Below the pieces are notes generated by a model. The model had not been told where the DNA came from. It was given only the letters and a program-made list of their open reading frames with translations, and ran no database searches. From Vanessa cardui (lineage: Eukaryota > Arthropoda > Insecta > Lepidoptera > Nymphalidae): a stretch of 64,000 nucleotides of DNA. Made by a program: the position numbers and the translations under genes. Position 1 is the first letter of the stretch, and every line of letters starts with the position of its first letter. The stretch is from assembly GCF_905220365.1 (NCBI RefSeq), contig NC_061127.1, positions 5,704,001 to 5,768,000 of the forward strand. The letters are read 5' to 3'. Below are positions 13,822 through 27,133 of this stretch, one piece after another.

Positions 13822-14787
13822 AATTTTTATAAATAAAAAAAAACCGCTTTCAAAAATGAACTAAAAAGAAAAAAATAATCAGTTACATCCATATCCAATT
13901 TACGATTTTTAATCACCTCTCAAAGTCGGTGCCAACATTACTAATATAGGTATTCTATTTATTGGCACCGACTTCAAAAGGTGATTAAAAAATCGTAAAT
14001 TGGATATGGATGTAACTGATTATTTTTTTCTTTTTAGTTCATTTTTGAAGGCGGTTTTTTTTTATTTATAAAAATTTATTTAATGCTTTTCAGTGTTGTT
14101 TTGTTATTTATAATTACAATTGGTAGTGTTTGTCATTCACTTTATTATACTCAGTACATTTCGGCTTTCGACTCTGAACATAGCTCAACGCCGTTTCAAT
14201 ACGATGTGGACTGCAACTCAAATTAAGCGTTACCTAAGTTAAAATAGCCTAATGTTAACTGCTCATCGCCAATTAGACAATACCATTTTTCCCGATGCAA
14301 TGCCGTTAAACATTGAGGAATTCTCCTGGTAGTCCACCATCAGCTAGACTTCATCATAGGCATGTTTACTAACATCAATTGCTTGGCGACTATCTTAAAG
14401 AAATAGAACTAAACCCGTAAAATAGTTACTTAGGTACTAATAGGTTCTAATTACCAGTTGTGGTCTTCATCATCAGTTCCACTTCATCAAATGTCACTTT
14501 TCGTGAGCATATGACCAAGGCACTTTGAATAAAACCGAAATCACTATAGGTGTGCCTATAAAATTTGAGGAGTTCCCTCGATTTCTCCAGGATCCCATCA
14601 TCAGATCCTGATCTCCTGACAATGGGACCACCTGTAAAACATGCCCTTTCAAACAAAAAAAGAATTGTCAAAATCGGCCCAGCCATCTTCGAGTAATTCG
14701 GTAACATACATAAAAAATAAAAAAAAAAAAAAAAAAAAAAAGGCCCCGACGAATTGAGAACCTCCTCCTTTTTTTGAAGTCGGTTAA
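13822..14787. mobile_element. Foldback element insertion (copy 1 only)
   Basis: Copy 2 runs directly from ATGACCTTAATATTGA to AAATATACTG (about 28185-28205), whereas copy 1 has about 965 bp between these points. The left 270 bp form a giant hairpin: arms of roughly 115 bp (13820-13934 and 13963-14083, near-perfect reverse complements with GTCGGTGCCA at the apex) around a short loop. The right part ends in a poly-A run and CCTCCTCCTTTTTTTGAAG. An 86-codon frame at 14447-14707 is a by-product of this repeat family. Superfamily unresolved; exact ends are uncertain by a few bases. Confidence 0.85.
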
Positions 14788-16380
14788 AAATATACTGTAT
14801 TTAATAATTTTGTGTAGCTAAAATAGCGTTCAATATGTAATTATCGTAACCGCATAATGATTGATCTATCAGATTTACGTCAATGCACAACGCAATTCAC
14901 AAATTCGACCAGTAAAGCTTCGACAAGAAGTACATCCAAGCTATAATTTACACTACTTAGTAAATAGTACGTTAAATATTACTCTTGAACGAATTGCGCA
15001 ACATTATAGAAAAATATTTATTTTACAAAGAAATCGGATTCCCATTTGGTACAATACAAGAGATGTGTGTAGCATTTGAGATTTGACAAATCGCAGCATA
15101 AATTACATCGACTGGAGAACCCTTCGCTATATTTTACTCGCAAGAATATTGTAAAAGTTTTCATCTTGTATTTTCAACGATTTTATTTCGCTGGCATCCA
15201 ATTATATTATTGCATAAGTGCCTTTTAACAGAGATATTTTGTCTAGTCTAATTTTATAGTTAATTCGCTTTACGATCTACAGGATCTGTTTGTGTGTTTA
15301 ATTACAAATTTTATTACAATAATGTTATGTAGTTTAATTTTAATGAGTGCAATTGTGTATTGTTAAACAATAGTTTTAAGCCCTGGTGTTTGAAAATGTA
15401 GGAATTATATACACGTACACGGCGCAAATTGTAATGAAGTTTTATTGAAACTTGTTACAGGTATATTTTTCATGTGTATGAGGATTTCCAACCACTGACT
15501 AGTAATTTGACTATCAACAGATTATATAAAGCGCGTTTCATTAATAGGAATTTCAGCAATATAACTTAGCGAAATCGACTTCGTAATTTCTTAGTTATAC
15601 TCGTATAATATTGCAACGTACGTCAACACCGACGACTTCGCCAACTTTAGTTTTAATTATGTGTCACAGTTTTAATCCGTATCACAATTAAGAAGTTATT
15701 TTCATTTAAAACATTTTCTGCTTAATAAAAATACCGTAAGTACTTTACAATAAAGTATTAAAGGATTCTTACGAAAAAATGAATTTATTTAAAGAAACTC
15801 AATAGAAAACGATCTCATTTTTGAAAATATTTTAATATGTGAACTATTGTTAGGAATTACTTCAGCAAAAAATATTTTATTTAACTTGTTTTTTCTTTAT
15901 TCTTCCTTTATTAATCTTTCTTAATTAATAATGTAAATAGTTGCTATAGTTATTATTTTAAAATAGTAAATGATCTCAAAAAATATATATAATCTACTAT
16001 CTAATAAAAAAATTAATCATCGTTTGTCATAAACGTTACAATTTATCAGTCTTATTTCTAAAATTATTCATGATGATATGAGATGATATTTATATATTAT
16101 ATCATCATAATACACATAACATATTATGTGTCATATTTTCGTCCATCTAGTTAATTTATGTTCTTACGGTTTCTTTTTTGTGGAAGATCAGATAGCATCT
16201 TTGAAACTAGGATAATGTTTTGTTTTATTGATACTGATAATAATAGAAAGAGCAAGAACCATTTGTCAACGCACAAAGCAACCAATTTTGAAAATCGATA
16301 TCAATAAGTGCGAATGGGATACCAAACCAGTAATAATAAAAAAATAAAAACAGGAAATATTATGTAAAAGTAAAAAATAA

Positions 16381-16990
16381 AAAGTTTTATTTAAACTAAC
16401 TTATAATTGTCAAGAAAGAAATCTACCACCGATTCGGAGAGAAACACTCCAGGTTTAAGAAGAACTGGCAGAAAGAAAAGAAAGAAACTCAGCAGGACTT
16501 ATATTGTTTTCGTATTGTGTTATATTTTTCTCTGTGTAGCGGATGCGTTTGTTTTATTTCCAAGGAGTTTTAACATCAAGAGGTGAATAGCTGTTACAAA
16601 TTCTTAAATGACTTTTTTGAGCTTTGTAATAGAATAATTTTGATTATTTTAGAAATAAATCCGAACAAAGTAACATTCATCTTGTGTAGTCGGGTAACAA
16701 AGGTAACAAACTTAAGTCAATTATTGATACTATAAAATAATGTACTATTTTTAACAATACATTTACATCATCAAAGTCATCAGCACACAATACTATATTG
16801 CCACCAAAAATAGAAGGTAGGTCATTTATATAAATGAGGAAGAGAATTGGACCAAGAACAGATTCTTGAGAGAACCCAAACTTAACGGAACCCTCTGAAT
16901 TCGATTTTTCAGGTACAAAATCCGAAGTTACTAAACAGCGTTTCATGTTGCATACAATCAAAGGACTCAAGCGGCACAAATTAGGAATCC
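16381..16990 (-). pseudogene. Decayed CR1/Daphne-like LINE 3' fragment (copy 1)
   Basis: The minus strand encodes a broken reverse-transcriptase segment (QESVLGPILFLIYINDLPSI, then a damaged ADD motif) followed by the 3' UTR of the same family as the LINE at 36146-37307 (shared CTACCACCG, GAAACTCAGC and AGAAGAACYGGC blocks). It is full of indels and non-functional. Its paralogue in copy 2 is split by a Helitron. Confidence 0.8.
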
Positions 16991-17657
16991 TGTAAGTCCT
17001 CCCATGCCTTAAAAATATTTTTGATGCACTCTACAAGAAATATTATGGGTAAAATTCTTATTCAAAATAAAACCTTATTCATCATTACAAATATACATAT
17101 ATTTTTAAATATTTATTCTTGTCGAAATTAATATTTTTCATATCCAATTTGTCGCTGGAAATATAACTAATTAGTTTTGAATGATTAACCGTTGCGGTGC
17201 CTTACACCACATAAACCACATTAATAACTTATATTATATAATACACTCGTTGACTTTTTAAAAATACTAATTATTTATTAAAAACATCACCTTATAGACG
17301 TGTGATCATAATTAACTTTAATTATCAAATCAAGATATTGACTAAATCTAACAATATAAGCGTATGTGTATGTATGTAAACTAATTTATATTGCAATTTA
17401 ACAATTTCATTAGTAGCGAGACAAGTACAACACTTATTAGCTATGACATTAATTATTTCTGACAAGACTATACGTGGGAAGATGGATACGTATTGCGTCA
17501 CAATTAACTTACACTTGCATTCTTTCCAGACCTTTTTCAACAACAATTTTTCGGAACAAAAAATGCACACCGGATTCAACAGTATTATTCAAATCAAATG
17601 AAGTCGAATCGAATCAATTTTATTGTAAACTTCACAATGAAGCGTTTTATTCGTCGA

Positions 17658-20557
17658 CTAGCTATACCCGCCCGCTTCGCTGGGCATTAGTCGCAGAAAA
17701 ATAAATTTTTAATTTTTAATTTTGTACTTAATTACTGATCATCAACAGTGTACAAATAAATAAGTAACAAATAAAGAGATAAAAACATGCGAGATCTAAT
17801 AAAATTCTTAAAAAAAAAAAATATTCGTCATCTATTTCATCTTCTTCAATGGTGTTCTCGATAGGCTGCAGATTGGTCATAACACCCATCCATCAACTCA
17901 TACGATGTTCTATAGGTACGATGAAATTTTTAATTAAATTTCTATAGTCTGTAAAAGTTTGCTTCAAACCAACACGTCCTTTCATCCGGTTCTATCGAAT
18001 ATCGATGTTATTACATTTACAACCTACTCAATACTTGCGAACGTACGTCAAAGCATCCTGAGCGTATTCGTGCATATGTCTTGGGCTTCTACTGTACGAA
18101 GATCTTTGTCCAATATCAGCAGATACTATATCATTCGATATTGTATTTCGTAAATAAATGTACTCTTTGGCTCAGAGTTTTGATTGGTTGTATCAAATGT
18201 AGTTTAATCGTTCGTTCTCGACCATAGCGTACATGTCAACAATTAATTGTTAAAACGGTGACGACACTTCAGAATATGGTTAGATTAATTATTTATTATG
18301 TTTAATCATTCTGCGATACGCAAAAAAATCCATGCAACTAACTCTTCGATGTCACAGAGCCTGTCGTGAAAATATTTTCATACGGTCCGAGATGATATCC
18401 ATCTTCTGCTTGCTTAAACATAATTGGATAATCGTAATAATTGTCATACGATTGATGTGTTTCAGCGACACCTTGATTGTTTTTGTGTCGCTTAGTGATA
18501 ACAATACCTCGTTTTGTAATTTCTGTACGAAAAACTACAGCTGTGACTTCAGGAGCTACGGCAGCATTAAAACGAATTTCATGTTCTGCATTCAATGGCG
18601 TTCTATCTGCATTGATAATGACTTTGAATCATTTGTCACAATCATCTTCTAAAGCAGTTTTAAAATCTTTAACTAAACATTTATTTTCATAAAGCATAAT
18701 CCTAAATTTATCGATGATTTCTCGATTAGTTGTGGTACTGAACATGCATCGAAGACCAATCTTTTTCTACGTTGTCCATGGAATAAATGTCCAGAAACTG
18801 GAGATTTTATTTAGATACTGGAAGAAGTGAACCAATCATATGATACACTTTCAATTTAGAAGAAAACGAAATTATTGTATTGCACAATATTTGTTGCTCC
18901 AAATGATGTCATTTCAAAGCAAGAATTGTAATTTGTAGAAGAAGTTCTGGTGGTTCAACAGTGGTAAATACATTTTGCCAGTGGAGTAGCACTAAGCAGT
19001 TTATTTTAAACATCATAGCGAGACAATACGGGCATACTATATTTATTGAACCAATGATCACATCACACAATGATCACATCACATAGTCTATTTTAATCGT
19101 TGATCATCCAGTCGTTGGGCTCGCTCGTCAGGTTTCTCAGTATCTCTTAATGAAGATGCTTTTTCGAAGATCTGAACTTGATCATTACGTTGACTAACTG
19201 TTTTGGCAACTCTAAAAGTAGAAATTCAGATTCTATTTGTTTCTAAACTTATTTCTTGTTGGTGTGTTGTTTCCGTAGCTCTTTTGGATGACGCTGCGCA
19301 TATATTGTTGATGTTCCGATATTTTGTTTCTTCAATGGCATGGTATTTTCTATTTATATAAATTATTTGATTCAATGATGATTAATGATTTGCATTTTTT
19401 GTTTCATATTTTATACTTATCGGTTGATCGGCATAGAAATGCAACGTGATACTTGTAAGGGCCATCTGTTGGTTATTTTTTGATACGGATGAAATAATCA
19501 CTTTCTCCGTGAAAAAATATACGCGAAATAATATCGGTTGAACGGTCCAGATATATTTATATCTCAGCGCTACCTGGTGGCGAGTTACATCAATGGGGAT
19601 AGCATAATCTCTTTATTCATTTAATCTTAATGCTCGATCAAATAGTTTCTGAATTTATCGATGACACACATACAAACACATCCACTTTTGTATATAGATA
19701 ACCTATCATTTGCGCAAGCACATGTTTTTCCTGTATACCAATTTTTATAAAGATCGGTGCATCTGTTCTCGAGTTATAGCAGAACATACAGACAGACAAA
19801 AATGTGAAAAATGGTAAAAATTATGTCAGTCCATCAAAAAAGAATACTTATGACGAATTACGACAAAAATAAGTGTACAGAAAAACTCAAGAGATTTATA
19901 TGGTAGATATAGATTTAGTATTCACGTGCGATAGCTTTATTATTAGCGTATTTAATGTATAACTTTGGTTTTTCTGTACCGATTTCTATGCTTCTTTTTT
20001 ATGGAATACTTAATACTGTTAACTTTTTTAATTTGGGATGATTGAGAGTGTTATAAACGCAGGAATAGACAAATATAATCAGAAAGCTTCGAACTACTAA
20101 GTTATTGGCAGTGACACGTGTTATTGTGAGTCAACCATAAAAGATAGACAAAGGCTGCCATAGGATATTTTTTACTTAATTTTAAGGAGAACATTTCCGT
20201 AATACACGTTTTCTATGTAGCTTTAACCATTATGGTTGTACACGCGACAGAAGCTTAAAATGTGGAGTAACTTCTCCATTTCCCTTCACTGCTCTACTCC
20301 TATTGACTGTAGCGTGATGAAAAGTATACTATAACCTGCTCAGGAGTATGAAAAATAATTATACCAAGTTTCGTTAAAATCCGTCGAGTAGTTTTTGTTT
20401 CTATAACGGTTATATGTACAGACAGACAGACAGACAAAAATTTTACTGATTGCATTTTTGCCCTCAGTATCGACCCCTTTTCAACCTCTGATAGTTATTT
20501 TGGAAAAATATTTCATGTACAGAATTGACCTCCCTACAGATTTATTATAAGTATAGA
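17658..20557 (-). mobile_element. Helitron (copy 1 only), internally deleted
   Basis: On the minus strand it starts TCTATACTTATAATAAATC and ends in a GC-rich hairpin region (GCCCAGCGAAGCGGGCGGG) followed by CTAG. It lies between A (17657) and T (20558). Copy 2 holds the unoccupied site GTCGA|TATTTAA at 35103/35104, which defines both ends exactly. The element is 2,900 bp and carries fragments of the Helitron Rep N-terminal region but no helicase that I could see. Confidence 0.93.
18020..19341 (-). pseudogene. Degenerate Helitron Rep N-terminal coding remnant
   Basis: Read on the minus strand. A start-like MPLKKQNIG lies near 19341. Around 18620-18380 is VIINADRTPLNAEHEIRF followed by GVAETHQSYDNYYDYPIMF and EDGYHLGPYENIF. 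Near 18110-18025 is SPRHMHEYAQDALTYVRKY. This order and these motifs are typical of the Helitron helicase-like N-terminal domain. The pieces are separated by stops and deletions, and the HUH nuclease and Pif1 parts are not recognisable. It cannot encode a working protein. Confidence 0.8.
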
Positions 20558-21334
20558 TATTTAAGTACTACAACCTTTTTGGAAAGCAGTCGCCAGTGAG
20601 AAGAAATGGCAAGAAACATTTTCAAGACAAAATTATATTTTTCAGTCGAAGTTAAACTAATTTTATTGATACATTGTCTTAGTCAAGCAAATAGTCGCAA
20701 AATCAATCATAAGGCATTAACATGCAAATGTGATAGACAAATATGTCCCAGAACCATCATTTTTAAAATCCGATCTTCATCTTCCCTATTTTTATTTGTC
20801 TAAGCAATATCTATATTTAAAAATATAGGTGTTATTAAAATGAAATAGTCGATTTATAGCAATATTTTATTATGAAGCTGTCAAATTCTGTAAATACCTG
20901 TTCGACGTAAACGCGAATATGAGATTTTGAGGACACGCTGTAAAATTTAATGTCTTTATCTGATAATATATTTTATTTCATATTTATTATTTTGAAAATA
21001 GCAGAGTAATGACTGAAGTAAATCTGAAAAGGGTAATGACTTAATAAATAGTTTTTTTATAATTTTAAACTTTCGTGTATCCCTCCAGCTAATGACTGTT
21101 ATAAATCCCAAACTTCAAAACTTCGCTGTCCAATCGAAAGTTGGCCTCTTTATCTTATCCCCAAACTTATTACACACTTGCGCGATTTGAGTGTGACTTA
21201 TTAAAGCCTTTTAAAAGAACTCTTGTACTCTAGAAGGAATTAACTTCTTAAATATTTATTTGTTCTCTGTTCAAGAAAAAAAACACACACTAATTATAAA
21301 ACCTCTCGTTACTTTCCTACGTTAATTACGGATT

Positions 21335-21542
21335 GAAATAGGCAGCAAATTGGCTACCAACTGGATACCACCTGGTACCACCCACTTATCGTGTCATATT
21401 CTACGGCTAACAATACTCAGTAATGTTATGTTCCGGTTTCAAGGGTGACTAAGTAACGAGGGGTATAACATTTTAGTTTCCTACGTTGGTAAGGAAGAGT
21501 TTATATTTATTACAGTGCTGATGGCTGTCTGCCCGCCTATTA
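21335..21542 (+). repeat. Decayed GGTGGTAGGG-family repeat (in copy 2)
   Basis: Paralogue of the remnant near 7195-7400, with the same broken blocks and a few substitutions. Confidence 0.65.
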
Positions 21543-23580
21543 AAATATTATATTCACAAAAAAATTATAAATTAACAAGCAACTTGTAAATTATAGATCT
21601 TACATAACTAATACAACATACATATCTATTCAACATACATCGCACTAAAAGGTTCGAATAATTTACTTACGACAATGATGTTATCTTTAAATTACAAGTA
21701 ATTTTATCCTCAGTCAATTTCACACAAAAACATGTACCAGTATGTTTGGACATATTTAAAATAAACTCTTTAAAATTCTTCAGTGTTTTGTTAAATTCAA
21801 GTTCTATGATCGATATATAAATTATGCGGCATCACAAAATATTCTAGTCGGAGCCGTCTTGTTTAAACGCTTAACGCAAATACAATAACTCGTAACTCAT
21901 GAGATAAACGTGGCTTCGTATTCCTCACGGACCACTAGCCGATGTGCGGATAAACCCAACTGGGATATTGTTGCATCGTAACTTTATATAGAACATAAGA
22001 ATAAAATGCATATATCATTAAAGGAATATAACAAATAAAATGATCTTTATGAAAACTTTTAACTTATATAAAAGATATTTTCACATACGCCACAATATAT
22101 TTTAGTGTGTTAAATTTTTAAACGCGACGAACACGAATCAACCCTAAGACTAAATTAAACAAACGACAATTCTATTTGAAATTGTGAACCGATCTGAATG
22201 AATGAAATAAGTAAATGAATTATAAATTATAAATGAAGTTTATTTTCATTATTTAACGTATTAAAGTATCATGAAAAGCAATACTTAAAAACGAATACCG
22301 TTAAATAAGTTAACAGCAAACTTTGAAGGCTATTTCAATTTCTTGTTTCAATACCTACGTTACGTGTTCTTTAAATCCAATCAACCCGCACAATGGTTCT
22401 ATTTGTATTAGATGCTTTTCAACTGACTGTATAATTAAATAAATCCTTTTTCAAACTTAGCGAGACAGGCGACAGCTGTTATTAAGTGAATACTTTATTG
22501 AAATCTCCAACCCGAGTAGGAACTTCAATTTCCTGTGCAACTTTCTTAAAATATAAAATTACATAATCATTTTATACGTCAAAATGTCGAAAAAAGATAA
22601 CATTAAATAGGATAAATCGTATATGATTATTATTTTTATTATTATGAAAAATTCAAATTTAATTGATATTTATTCTACATCATTTAACTCAATGCAATTT
22701 AGAAAATATATGCTTATTTTTTTCTTATTTATTAATCTAAAGTAAGGTCAATTTCGTATTTCAACATATTTTTTTGATATTCTATTGAATAATATGTTAA
22801 AGCACCAAAGAAAATTTTGGCACAAACTTGCTTTGGTAAATAAATATGTTGGTTAAACAGGGTTATCTCTAAACAAGAACAGACTATTCTGAGCGATCGT
22901 GACGCGACGTGGTTTGTTATGAAATTATTCTTGGAATATATTTGAGTTGTCAGCGACGTACGTACAATAACTCTTTATACGTACTAGTCAAATTACATGC
23001 AAAAAGAGTTATACTTCGCAATGAAAGACATCAAGGATTATTATGTCTTTAAAGTGAGACTTCTTTACCTCAGAAAGTCTTAATTTATCAGTAAATGTCT
23101 TGTTTTCTTCAAAAACTATACATGTATGTACAATTCTATACAAACATAGACATTACGCAATAGTTCATACAATTATCCATTCTAAAGATAACGGGTGGGA
23201 GGCGCCTGGATGTGCTTATGTAATATATATGTGAATCTATAATATTATGTGCTATACGTCGCTTTAGGTATTAATAAAAATAACACAATTTGTATGACGA
23301 TACGCGATTCACCAACCTACACATAGGCATGATTCTCAATTTCTTTATACATAATTCTGTACCATAACAATAATAACACAAATAACAAAATACATATTTG
23401 TGTCAAGCACGAATAGGGTTAACGGGACTTGTCGATGAACAAATAAGAAAATAAATGCTTCTATCGAGAAAATAAAAGTAGTTTTACCGAATTCAGTCTA
23501 TCAATATTTTTTTCGAAAACATATAGTGAAATGTCTAAAATATATAAGATTTTAAATGAACATGGTTATTTTTTTAATAC

Positions 23581-23736
23581 AGTTATTATCTACGGGATAT
23601 TTACTTTTTTTTTATCTGTTGATGCTCGATATTTCGACATTATCTACGAATGTCTTGTTCACGAGACTGAAGTTTGCGGGTAGAACGAATAAAAAAAAAC
23701 CCAAACTACATGATAAATTTCCCCTAGTTAATGACT
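23581..23736. mobile_element. Foldback MITE (copy 2)
   Basis: Paralogue of 9474-9637 with diverged arms (TATTATCTACGGG; CCCCTAGTTAATGACT). It predates the duplication. Confidence 0.85.
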
Positions 23737-24902
23737 GTAATGTCTAAAATAGCACAAAAATATTTTTATTTTTCATTAAACTGAGTAAAAACTAGTAAAA
23801 ACTAAAGTGTAAAAACTATCGGTCATAAAAATAAGTTTTGAATTATTAAACGTAGAAACAATACTGGCTTGATAATTTCTCCCGAATACTTTTCCGAGCT
23901 TTTTAGAGCCAAATGTTGCGGTTGACATTTTAATCAGTTTCGCCTAACCGATGGAGCTAAAATTATACACGTACTAATAATAAAGGTGAAACAAAGTAGA
24001 GAGTATTTTAAAATATTGATATTTCCTAAAAAACGCCGACGTATTAATTGGTATAACTTTTTATTTGAAATTCTATGAATACAACTTCCGTTTACATAAA
24101 AGATCAGATAGACCAGCTCATTTCGTATTATCGACATTGTTTAAAAATTTAAATGAAATAATAAAGCTTACATACATATTAAACATCAACCCTACAAACA
24201 TTACACTTATTTTATTGAACACTTGTGTACGAGCAAGTTGAAAATTACAAGATTTTTTATTTTCATACCATTGTTCCTATTTCCCTACTTTGTAGACCAC
24301 CTTTTATATAATAAAGGGAATCTAGCTACGTTTCATAATGAACTATAATATAAAGAGTAAAAGTAATATCATAACGATAAGTTACGTAGTCGCAGTAATG
24401 GAAAAAGTTAAAATAGAAATAGTTAACGAAATAAATCGATTTAAACAAATATGAACAAAAAAATGTACAAGAAAAATATTTAGTTTAAGTACGCTTTCAA
24501 ATGATATCAAATAAGAAATTGTAGAATGCAAAAATATTTATTGTTACACAGACATTTTTTTGAATAGTGTGGCTATACCAAAAAAGTACATGTATACCAG
24601 ATATAAAATCATTTTAGTCAAATGTCTAAGGTATCAAATGCCCAAGACTTATTGAAGTGCACAAATATGCAAAAATAAGTAAATATTAAAGGCCGTTGGG
24701 GATGCAAGTCTGACACAACCGAATAGAGTTCAAGCACATGACCAATAGCTTTACACTATCAACTTTCAAACTTCGGAATACTACTGAGAATTGATACCTA
24801 CAAAACTCCAATAACAGTGAATCGAATTTACACCGGATATGATTCCATGACGTCGGAATGTACAGTCTTATACGCAATACATAAAACAGAGATACATAAA
24901 TC

Positions 24903-25120
24903 GACGACCTCCATGGTCGAGTGGTATGTACACCGGTTTTCTTGGGTACGCCACTCTGAGGTCCCGGGTTCGATTCCCGGCCGAGTCGATATAGATTAGT
25001 TTTCTATGTTGTCTTGGGTCTGGGTGTTTGTGGTACCGTCGTCACTTCTGATTTCCATAACACAAGTGCGTCAGCTACTTACATTGGGATCAGAGTAATG
25101 TATGTGATGTTGTCTCATAT
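24903..25120 (+). mobile_element. tRNA-headed SINE, family 2 (copy 2 only)
   Basis: Head GACGACCTCCATGGTCGAGT, B box GGTTCGATTCCC, then GTCTGGGTGTTTGTGGTACC and a TAT-rich tail to about 25152. Copy 1 lacks it (about 10775-10797 reads straight through), so it inserted after the duplication. I found no clear target duplication. Confidence 0.92.
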
Positions 25121-25475
25121 TTATATTTATATTTATTTATACTTATATATTTATAAATGTGAATATAATAAATCGTAAAACATTAATTTCTCCTTTGGTA
25201 TCGTTTTTGAGAAATAAGTTTAAAACTTATTCCAAAAGGCTGATACAATGCGTGCAGGTGCATTCACTTGTGATAGAATTTCACCGAGACGTGCATATTT
25301 TCTCACAATATTTCCAATATCGAGATGAAATTGCTGGTCCGAGTACATATTAATATCGTACTATAAAAATGTATATTCGTCTAGAACTCTTCATGTTATG
25401 TATTAATATATCAGGCAATATCTATCTTTATATCACTTCTGTTAAAGTAAGTATTCGCATAAAACATATTATTCA

Positions 25476-25674
25476 CTAGTAGTCGCCCTCGGCGTCGCTC
25501 GCATTTTATCGTTTTGGTTGTCATGTGTTTTTGAAAAAAGTGGCTTATATCCTTTCTAGAAGTTCAAGTTTACGTCATACCAAATTTCACCAAATTCAGT
25601 TCAGCGGCTTGGCCGTGAAAGACAGACAGACGGAGTTACTTTCACATTAATAATATGACTATAAATAATGTAGA
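25476..25674 (-). mobile_element. Short non-autonomous Helitron (copy 2)
   Basis: Paralogue of 11116-11314 with the same termini and a few substitutions, so the insertion is older than the duplication. Confidence 0.85.
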
Positions 25675-26909
25675 TAAACACAAAATAAATCAAGAAATAA
25701 CTAAAATAGATTTATTTTCCGTGCCTGATTTTTGTAGGGCGATCTAGGCACGAATATAACTTTAAACTCGAATTCCTTTCATAAAATTGAAAACAAAGTG
25801 ACTTCTTGTTACTTTTCATTTAAGAGCGTGATTATGGTAAAAGTGTCGCAAAAATATGTAACGTTTAACTTGAATATCCGTATTCAAAATTGGAGCACAA
25901 AATGTTCTGCCATTTTTCTATATCGACATCATTTGTTATTTGTCAAGACGAGGAGGAAATAACTTTTTAACGACGCCATGAAAAAGAGCTTTTTAATGTT
26001 CTTCATTCTGATAGATGTTCCTTGGATGAACGATATAATATTAAAACCTTGTAAATTATATGTATGAAATGACCACCTAATTCAATAGCATACTTTTTTT
26101 TCTGAATAAATCTATACTTATTTTTATTTAAAGTATCTTCACAAGCCATAATAATGGAACCATAATGCAAATAAAAATATGGGATGAATTTAGTTTTCAG
26201 AACATAAGTTTTGAAGAGATTTTAAAATCTAGTTAGATTAAGTATTTTTTTCTTATGTTATAAAACTAAAATTAATAAATTACCAGAGATATGAGAAGGT
26301 GAAAATTTGTATGCGAATATAAATTTAGAACATTTAATCTCCTGTCATGCTTCTGTAGTTAATTTAATACACATTGCGATTCTGATTTGAATGAAATTGG
26401 AATATTCCAATTTTATTACCTCCTAATGGAAACAATAATGAATGGTAACATTTTATACTAACGTTTTATTTCATTTGGTTCTACGGAGATTATCTTCGGA
26501 TAATTGTTTTATAATGACGAAGAGAATGAACTCAAATGGATATTTTTATTGCGTCGGTTCATCGAGTCATATAAATTGATACTTTATCGGAACCATGAGA
26601 ATAAAATTTTAAAGTCAACGTCGAATTATGTTTGTCAACGCAAAACACGTTTCGCTGCTGTCACGCGTAGTGAGTTATACGCGCATTATTGATTTTTACA
26701 AGCTTTTATTTAACTTGCAATCTTTTTTGTTAGTTAGCTTTAAACCACCGTCTCTTATCCAATGGGTTGAAATTTTACATGTTACTTCACGTCCTGAAAC
26801 AACATGATAAGACCTAATTCTACCAAGTACTAGCCCCAGACTAAAAACTCATCATATATGTCATACAGTCATATCATTAATAATATATTTATATATGTTT
26901 TTTAATATT

Positions 26910-27133
26910 GGACGACCTCACAGATATTACTGTGATCCCAATATAAGTAGCTAAAGCACTTGTGTTATGGAAAATTAGAAGTAACGACGGTACCACAAAC
27001 ACCCAGAATTAAGACAACATAGAAAACTAATGAGTTTTCTACATCGACTCGGCCGGGAATCGAACCCCGGGACCTCAAAATGGCGTACCCATGAAAACTG
27101 GTGTACACACACTACTCGACAAAGGAGGTCGTC
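26910..27133 (-). mobile_element. tRNA-headed SINE, family 2 (copy 2)
   Basis: Paralogue of 12541-12756 that keeps the A-box region. Both have an extra G in the B box relative to the copies at 24903 and 48472. Confidence 0.9.

Larger units (their letters stand above)
6099..20698 (+). repeat. Tandem segmental duplication, copy 1
   Basis: The sequence from ATAGTAGCAAAATCAATC at 6091 matches that from ATAGTCGCAAAATCAATC at 20691, and colinear similarity continues through the whole unit to CAAGCAAATAGTCGC at 20684-20698. Example anchors are 7461/21560, 9962/24075, 11116/25476, 12780/27160, 15020/28720 and 17170/34570. The match is by eye at roughly 93-99% locally. Sequence private to this copy: a Helitron (17658-20557), a foldback element (13822-14787) and about 480 bp at 6412-6893. 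No host gene is recognisable. Confidence 0.95.

Noticed and set aside
14447..14707. 86-codon minus-strand frame
   Set aside because: It lies entirely within the foldback/CCGACTTC repeat insertion and is absent from copy 2.
18332..18692. Plus-strand frames of 106 and 71 codons
   Set aside because: They are the antisense of the Helitron Rep remnant.
24903..24990. tRNA gene (A and B boxes present)
   Set aside because: It is the head of a dispersed SINE that recurs at 12541, 26910 and 48472 with the same body sequence and no proper acceptor stem.
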